Origin: JAGSOU01 sp049974865
GTDB taxonomy: Bacteria > Pseudomonadota > Alphaproteobacteria > Rhodobacterales > Rhodobacteraceae
Length of the DNA: 64,000 bases
Assembly: GCA_049974865.1 (NCBI GenBank)
Contig: JBNGCX010000008.1
Location: forward strand, 19,342 to 83,341
Direction: 5' to 3'
Shown: positions 62,441 to 64,000 of the stretch, piece by piece
Numbering within the stretch: position 1 is the stretch's first letter
Layout of the letters: each line of letters opens with the position of its first letter
The notes under the pieces: generated by a model
Database searches by the model: none
Seen by the model: only the letters and a program-made list of their open reading frames with translations
Told to the model about the DNA's origin: nothing
Made by a program: the position numbers and the translations under genes

Positions 62441-63400
62441 TCAGGCTGCCAGGCCCTTGGCGCCCATGTTCAGGAATTTTTCGCGCCGGTCCTTGATCAG
62501 CGCCTTGCGGTCCTTGCCTTCGAACTCGCCCAGCATCGCTTCCAGCGCCTTGCCGACGCTGGCGATGGTCTCTTCGCGGCCGCGCTGCGCGCCGCCCAGC
62601 GGTTCGTCGATGATGCGGTCGATCACGCCCAGCTTCATCAGGTCCTGTGCGGTCAGCCGCATCGCCTCGGCAGCCTCGCGCATTTTCTCGGCATCCTTCC
62701 ACAGGATCGAGGCGCAGCCCTCGGGCGTGATTACCGAGTAGACGGAATGCTCCAGCATCGCCACGCGGTTGGCGGTGGCAAAGGCCACGGCGCCGCCCGA
62801 GCCGCCCTCGCCGATGATGACCGAGATCAGCGGCACGCCGATTTCCAGGCATTTCTGGGTCGAGCGCGCGATCGCCTCGGACTGGCCGCGTTCCTCGGCG
62901 CCCTTGCCGGGATAGGCGCCGGGCGTGTCGACCAGCGTGATCACCGGCAGGTTGAACTTATCGGCCATCTCCATCAGGCGGATCGCCTTGCGATAGCCCT
63001 CGGGCCGGGCCATGCCGAAATTCCGCTCGATCCGGGACTTGGTGTCGTTGCCCTTTTCCTGGCCGATCACCATGACCGGGCGGTCGCCCAGCCGGGCCAG
63101 GCCGCCCATCACCGCGTGGTCGTCGGCGAAGTTCCGGTCGCCGGCCAGCGGTGTGAACTCGGTGAACAGCGCCTCGATATAGTCCTGGCAATGCGGCCGG
63201 TCGGGGTGGCGCGCGACCTGGCATTTGCGCCAGGCCGAAAGGTCCTTGTAGAGGTCGCGCAGCAGGTCGGCAGCCTTCTTGTCCAGCGCCGCGGCCTCCT
63301 GCTCCACGTCCATCTCTTCATTCGAGCGCGCAAGCGCACGCAGTTCCTCGGCCTTGCCTTCGATCTCGGCCAGGGGTTTTTCGAACTCGAGATAGTTCAT
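62441..63400 (-). CDS. accA: Acetyl-CoA carboxylase carboxyltransferase subunit alpha
   Basis: Transfers the carboxyl from biotin to acetyl-CoA for fatty acid synthesis, with AccD. 319 residues; N-terminal coiled region (EFEKPLAEIEGKAEELRALA), FTPLAGDRNFADDHAVMGGLARL, DTPGAYPGKGAEERGQSEAIA and GEGGSGGAVAFATANRVAMLEHSVYSVITPEGCASILWKD are diagnostic. Confidence 0.96.
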   Translation of the reverse strand: MNYLEFEKPLAEIEGKAEELRALARSNEEMDVEQEAAALDKKAADLLRDLYKDLSAWRKCQVARHPDRPHCQDYIEALFTEFTPLAGDRNFADDHAVMGGLARLGDRPVMVIGQEKGNDTKSRIERNFGMARPEGYRKAIRLMEMADKFNLPVITLVDTPGAYPGKGAEERGQSEAIARSTQKCLEIGVPLISVIIGEGGSGGAVAFATANRVAMLEHSVYSVITPEGCASILWKDAEKMREAAEAMRLTAQDLMKLGVIDRIIDEPLGGAQRGREETIASVGKALEAMLGEFEGKDRKALIKDRREKFLNMGAKGLAA

Positions 63401-63519
63401 CGCCGCGCTCCAATCTGTGGTCGCAGGCTATATGACGTCGCGGAGCCGGATTTGCAATGATAGCCGAAACGGCCCCGGCCTCAGGGACGAACAGGGACGG
63501 GACGGGGCCGTGAAGCGCG

Positions 63520-63936
63520 TCACCGCGCTTTGGCGATGTTCAGCATCATCTCGAACTGTTCGGGCGTCAGCACCGAGCGCCAGTGATCGGTGCAGTTCGA
63601 CCGCATCATCACCAGCCTGGTCTCCATAGCGCCCACCTCTTCGGCCAGCTTCTGGCGCTCTTCGACCGGGGCGCCGGAGATGATCGCGTCGCGCAGCTTG
63701 GCGCGGGCCGCCACGGCCTCGGCCTCGACCGCCTTGCGCTTGGCCGGCATGGTCGCCAGCCAGGTTTCCAGGTCGGCGCGCTGCGCATCGTCCAGGCCCA
63801 GCGCGTCGGCATTCTTGGCCACCACCGGTGTGAAGGCCACGATCGGCAGCGACAGTTCGTTGCGCCGGTTCTGCTGGGCGGTGGCGGTTCCGGCCGCGGC
63901 CAGCAGCAGGGCGGCGGAGAGAAGGATCTTTTTCAT
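63520..63936 (-). CDS. Periplasmic LTXXQ-type (CpxP/Spy-like) protein
   Basis: 138 residues with signal peptide MKKILLSAALLLAAAGTATAQ. The mature part is helical and contains LDDAQRADLETWLATMP, EAVAARAKLRDAII and LTPEQFEMMLNI, the last matching the LTxxQ repeat of CpxP/Spy stress chaperones; RNEL and a single Cys are also present. Possibly a metal- or envelope-stress protein. An 18-bp palindrome lies 47 bp before its ATG. Confidence 0.72.
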   Translation of the reverse strand: MKKILLSAALLLAAAGTATAQQNRRNELSLPIVAFTPVVAKNADALGLDDAQRADLETWLATMPAKRKAVEAEAVAARAKLRDAIISGAPVEERQKLAEEVGAMETRLVMMRSNCTDHWRSVLTPEQFEMMLNIAKAR

Positions 63937-63982
63937 CGGGTCTCCAGGAATACGGGATACGCCGCCGGGGCGGCCGCGCCAA

Positions 63983-64000
63983 CATTCCAGCGCTGGAATG
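63983..64000. promoter_or_regulatory. 18-bp perfect palindrome at right edge
   Basis: CATTCCAGC/GCTGGAATG, uninterrupted and perfect, 47 bp upstream of the minus-strand LTXXQ-protein ATG at 63936. It may continue past the window edge. Placement suggests an operator, or a hairpin ending a transcript from the right. Confidence 0.4.

Overview
This 64 kb window is a GC-rich stretch (by eye about two-thirds G+C) of an alphaproteobacterial chromosome, most likely Rhodobacterales (Roseobacteraceae/Paracoccaceae). The assignment rests on gene content and order: a pgsA-moaD-moaE run, pyrB followed by two PH-like membrane genes, pyrC and plsY, a 44-residue aa3-oxidase subunit IV, CsgH, DUF6173, a TIGR02302 protein and a phbA-phbB pair. 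Coding density is very high. Most neighbours on one strand overlap by 1-14 bp, and many convergent pairs share their stop codons. I found no rRNA, tRNA, CRISPR array, transposase or phage gene.

Layout. 1-666 is the 3' end of a clearly lower-GC SDH/ClpP-like serine protease gene, perhaps the border of an acquired region to the left. 0.7-2.8 kb: nicotinate/nicotinamide salvage (pncB, pncA) with a strong hairpin between the two genes. 2.9-4.5 kb: a small RHH-like protein behind a palindrome, a conserved unknown and the tRNA hydroxylase trhO. 4.7-5.6 kb: a curli-type amyloid subunit with a perfect 11-residue register, plus csgH. 5.7-8.5 kb: an S49 peptidase, a 58-residue zinc-ribbon protein, a Ca/Na antiporter and a pteridine-reductase-like SDR. 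8.5-8.8 kb: an AT-rich spacer with a DnaA-box-like site. 8.8-12.1 kb: uvrC, pgsA, moaD, moaE. 12.1-16.7 kb: envelope proteins, ubiA and rsmE. 16.8-22.2 kb: gshA, then a minus-strand cluster pyrB, two PH-like membrane genes (one frameshifted in a G8 tract), pyrC (lacking its metal-binding histidines) and plsY.

22.3-24.8 kb: a cysteine-poor family-4 uracil-DNA glycosylase, a phosphoesterase, a LysE exporter and moaB. 24.9-29.8 kb: an RND efflux pair. 29.8-32.2 kb: a DsbD-N-like protein, YqgE and a Sua5-type tRNA t6A enzyme. 32.4-35.8 kb: a DmdC-like acyl-CoA dehydrogenase, an MBL hydrolase, DUF6173 and oxidase subunit IV with a clear terminator. 35.8-39.0 kb: a lipoprotein, azlDC, a membrane protein and greA. 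39.3-45.9 kb: ETF-QO, a TPR protein, ispE, a polyprenyl diphosphate synthase, DUF2007, a TrmN6-like methyltransferase and YdcH. 45.9-50.7 kb: a DMT transporter, phbB, phbA, an EAL phosphodiesterase and tag. 50.8-58.5 kb: a sterol-desaturase-like enzyme, TlpA, and the run argH, lipoprotein, DUF2834, lysA, TIGR02302. 58.5-64 kb: a zinc-ribbon protein, ftsE, ftsX, plsC, a PNPOx-like protein, accA and an LTXXQ-type periplasmic protein.

Most of this is core metabolism and envelope biology, and I do not see one self-evident new multigene system. The observations I rate highest are the His-laddered curlin and its CsgH operon, the frameshifted PH gene that reads in frame into a metal-ligand-less PyrC, two copies of a 45-bp twin hairpin between convergent genes, a 16-bp motif shared by the phbA and greA/ETF-QO upstream regions, and a family-4 UDG with only two cysteines.
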